In this document: in pieces, positions 60,751 to 64,000 of the stretch
Numbering within the stretch: the first letter of the stretch is position 1
Layout: the number at the start of each line of letters is the position of its first letter
Source of the DNA: Miscanthus floridulus
Taxonomy: Eukaryota > Streptophyta > Magnoliopsida > Poales > Poaceae
Assembly: GCF_019320115.1 (NCBI RefSeq)
Contig: NC_089598.1
Span: forward strand, 30,257,069-30,321,068
DNA length: 64,000 bases
Direction of reading: 5' to 3'
Notes under the pieces: model-generated
The model's input: the letters and a program-made list of their open reading frames with translations, nothing else
Databases searched by the model: none
What the model was told of the DNA's origin: nothing
Translations under genes and position numbers: made by a program

Positions 60751-63361
60751 CCTTTGTCATGAGAATTGGTATACATGCTCTAGACTTATGGTATAAAAAT
60801 TGATGTATATGCGCCCCTTTGTCATCAAAACTTATTGGATTGGCATAAAAATTAGTGTACATTCTTTAGACTTATGGTATAAGATTCTGTACAAATTTCA
60901 TGAGAATTGGATAAGAGATGCTTCGATTTTAGAGTAGATCTTGTCAGCTATAGTGCAACAGTTTTTAGCATGTAGCAGTGGTGGATGAATTGAAGTCTGG
61001 TAGCAATCTAGAAGTCAAACAGATCTCAAATTTTTACAGCTGCTAGATAACTTAGTGAAGCACATCTCCACTAAATTTCGTGGTATTTGGATTTGTACTT
61101 TGGGACATATGCTTATTTCTTTGAAGGGTACAGAATCTGCCAGAAAAAGTGACAAATGTTGGATTGATCTAGAGTCACTTTGATCGAAAGGTCCTCAAGT
61201 TAGAAACATGTTTAAAAGTGTTTGAGGTACCTAAGTTTGGTTTTGAGATGATCTAGAATCATGACAAGCAAAGAGTACAAGGCCATTTGATTATGGAGTA
61301 TACTTTACACACATTTGGTACTCAAATTAGAAGATCAAGATCAAACTTAAGATGAAGATGAAGTTTAAGTTCTAGTGACTATTGAAAATCATTTGGTGGA
61401 AAGAAATGGACTTAAACAGGTAGAAAGAAAAGGACTTAAACAAGTAGAAAGAAAATGACTTAAAGAAGGAATCAAGGTTACTCATCAAGTTAAGTCCCTA
61501 ACTTGGATCAATCAATCAAGTTATTTTAAGTGAGTGTCAAGAATGGTTTTTGGAGAGATGTCACTTCTTCCTAGTGTAGGGGCTTGCCGCCTATGTGTAG
61601 ATGAACCAAGTGTGGTACTTGAAAGGCTAACATAGAAGTGGTGATCCGAGAAACATTTAAGATGCTTAGTTGAAGCAATCAAAAGGGTTGATCAAGAAAA
61701 GCAAGCAACACCCAAAAGAGAGCTAGTCATGATATTTCAAGTGGTATTCTCAAATTGATGCTCTCACGTAAGTAAAGATGAAAAGAAGAAGCAAGCCAAC
61801 CACAACAAGAAAGTACACTTGATCATAAGTGATATTCATTTCATATGGGTGAAGAATATAATTCAAAATGGTATCTATTGGTCTTCACCAAGCTTATAAT
61901 TGGACTTCACATTGCTATTAGAGTAATGAATTGAAATCTATGTGACTATCCTCTACTCTAACATAGCAAATGTATCATTGTAATGTGCATGATCATTTCA
62001 TCCCTTACTAGTATGCGGTTAGCGCATATAGTACATGCTTCATAGGATCATGCATAACAAATGAAACGTTTAATTTCATAGCCTACCACTATTGCTTGAA
62101 TGATTAAATGATCTAGTGGTTAGTATATGAATTTGTTCATGAGCTAAGTAAACCCAAGTACTTGATTTGATTTGGATTGTCAACAATTAACAAGTACAAT
62201 ATTGGCAAGATAACCCTTGAAAGAAGTGTGAAGAAGCTTGTAATTGGTAGAAACCGGACTTGGTAGCTTAGAAAAATCAATTTAGTTCAAGTCAACATTA
62301 GAAGCTCATGATAGGGATAAGAATACAAGCACAAGACAACATTGCAAATGGATATCTAGTTTGTTTGTTTCAACTGGTATCTAGACTCAAGTATTTCATC
62401 AAGAATTCATAAGTGATGTCTAGATCAACTCATAAGTGATATCCTATAAGTGGTACTCATGAAGATAACAAAGGTTCAAGAAATGGTTTTTATTGATAAA
62501 TCCAACAAGTGGTTCCATACTAGAAAATTCTTTTAAGTGGTATCATATCTACACATGGTATCAATCATGCAAGATGATGGTTCCACAAGTGATCCTCAAC
62601 TTTAAGTGATCATCAAATAAAAAATGCATCCCTCACCTATAAGAGCTCAAGTATATCAAATGGATGACCCATGCTATCACATAGGGGGAGGTGTCATACA
62701 AATTGATATCAAGATCAAAGATTATATGTGTGGTATCTCAAGAAGCCCTACACAAGATACAAGTAGTACAAGTTACAAGTGGTATCTACAAGTGGTGTCA
62801 TTCCAATAATCAAGTGATGTCCATAAAAAATACAAGATTCAAGCCTCAACCATCTACCCCAAATGCATACCTTTTGCATCAATAAGAAGCACACCTTTTA
62901 TGATAATTGATAACAAAGGGGGAGAGATTGTACAAAGATATAAAAGCCTTGAGATTAAGATTGTACAAGGGAGAGAGATAAGATATGAAAGCTTTGGGAG
63001 AGGATTGAGACAAAGAAGTAGAGGTTGGATATGGATATGGACAAAAAGGGAGCAACGTTGAAGAAAAGAGATGGATTAAAATTCTTGGAAAAGAGAAGCA
63101 CACAAGTAGGGGGAGCAAGCTTATGAACTTTGATTGATTGCATTTGATATGTGCATATTCATGTACTTGCTTGTATTGCATAAGTTCTTAAATTCAATAT
63201 GCATGCTTGTGTGATGTATGCTAGTTGTAAAATTTAATTGATGAAATCAAAACTAGCATGCATAGGATGATAGCTAGACACTTGACATGTGTTTTCAAGT
63301 AATGCTAGTACCTTGTTTTTAATATTGATCTCATGAGGTATCTAGTGTTTTTTTATTTTTC
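60751..63361 (+). mobile_element. Degenerate retroelement tail, possibly Copia/Sirevirus
   Basis: AT-rich, no open frame. Three polypurine-tract-like words (ATAGGGGGAGG near 62682, AAAGGGGGAGAGA near 62919, GTAGGGGGAGC near 63108) and repeated AAGTGGTATC-like words suggest the 3' non-coding part of an old plus-strand LTR element. No LTR of its own is identified, so this is tentative. Confidence 0.4.
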
Positions 63362-63366
63362 CAAGT

Positions 63367-64000
63367 TGAAGGGTCGAGATGGCGGACTAGAGGGGGGGTG
63401 AATAGTCTTTTCTAAAATTAATCACGTTGGCTAACCTTAACAAGTGCGGAATTAAAACTATTGGTCTAGCCAAGACAACACCTCTCTATATATGTTCTCT
63501 AGCACCTTCCAAAGATACTAATTATGCAACTAAGGTGCCGGGCTAGCTAGAGCTCTCATAAACAATTCTAGGAGCAAGGTTACACAAACCTATGCCACTA
63601 GTACTTTAAGCAACAAGGGAGCTCCTACACATGCTAGTAAGCAAAAGCACAAAGCTAACTAAGCTCACTAGCAATGCTCAATAACAAGGCAACCAATGCC
63701 TAATTAGAGAGCGCAAATACTTAGCTACACAAACTAAGCAATATGACTAATAAGGTTACTAAAACTAAATTAGCCACGCAAGGGAGCTACTTCTATACTA
63801 CACAAGCAAGAAGGTAATTAGCAAGCTACACAAGCTATCTAATTACAAGAGCAACTACACAAGCTTAATATGTATAAAAGTAATTGCAAGCTTGTGTAAT
63901 GGGGATGCAAACCAACGGGAAGAACAAGGTTGACACGATGATTTTTCTCCCGAGGTTCACGTGTTTGCCAACACGCTAGTCCCCGTTGTGTCGACCGCTC
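63367..64000 (-). mobile_element. Sirevirus-like LTR start, running off the right edge
   Basis: TGAAGGGTCGAGATGG then AGAGGGGGGGTGAATAG parallels the edge of the other Sirevirus LTRs (TGAAAGGATC..AGAGGGGGGGTGAATTGG), in the same orientation. No primer site lies to its left, so it is the outer (3') LTR edge of a minus-oriented element continuing beyond the window. CAAGT (63362-63366) would be the target-site copy. Confidence 0.6.

Noticed and set aside
63367..64000. 3' LTR belonging to the degenerate sequence at 60751-63361
   Set aside because: The orientation of its edge matches a minus-strand element extending rightward, and no polypurine tract abuts it on the left.

Overview
This is a plant nuclear window, almost certainly from a grass and probably from the Andropogoneae (sugarcane, Miscanthus or sorghum group). 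The evidence is the GC-rich exons with GT-AG introns, the grass MITE families, Sirevirus-type Copia retrotransposons whose tRNA-iMet primer site lies next to the LTR, a Ds-like hAT element and a Mutator-like element. The species call is inference.

Layout. 1-11272 is a 5.6-kb tandem duplication. Each copy holds the gag/LTR end of a Sirevirus (gag reads leftward), a Ds-like element, a promoter and exon 1 of a class-3 lipase. In the first copy exon 1 is cut at 5653 and runs into antisense gag. The second copy continues into a complete four-exon gene (11032-15858) but has an extra C just after its ATG. 18511-22553 is a ten-exon SPOUT-family RNA methyltransferase gene with one apparent frameshift. 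23483-25409 is a NET-domain (GTE-like) locus with several frame changes. 26429-28081 (minus) is an intact intronless P-class PPR gene. 30253-31517 is a Mutator-like element with 262-bp TIRs and a perfect 9-bp target duplication. 33519-35233 holds two convergent, decayed GRF-like zinc-finger genes.

35460-54060 is a three-layer nest. A tRNA-like (SINE-like) repeat is split by a roughly 5.0-kb gag-only LTR retrotransposon with 399-bp LTRs. The left LTR of that element is in turn split by a 13.3-kb Sirevirus (35861-49189, minus) flanked by the 5-bp duplication GGGCT. The Sirevirus carries gag, protease, integrase, RT-RNase H and a third, env-like ORF. 53950-64000 has no gene I can name. It holds a hairpin repeat, a MITE, a tandem exon-like array, two pairs of duplicated blocks, a degenerate retroelement tail and the start of another Sirevirus-like LTR at 63367.

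The host genes are functionally unrelated: lipid-droplet lipase, rRNA/tRNA-type methyltransferase, chromatin reader-like protein, organelle RNA factor. The most interesting signals are (a) inside the full-length Sirevirus, a palindrome cluster plus TATA box ahead of the env-like ORF that mirrors the LTR promoter layout; (b) that ORF keeping one frame over 817 codons, with every verified in-frame stop but one being TAG; and (c) the lipase exon-1 duplication with reciprocal defects. Single-base indels recur in three of the four host loci, so residual assembly error is a serious alternative for those.
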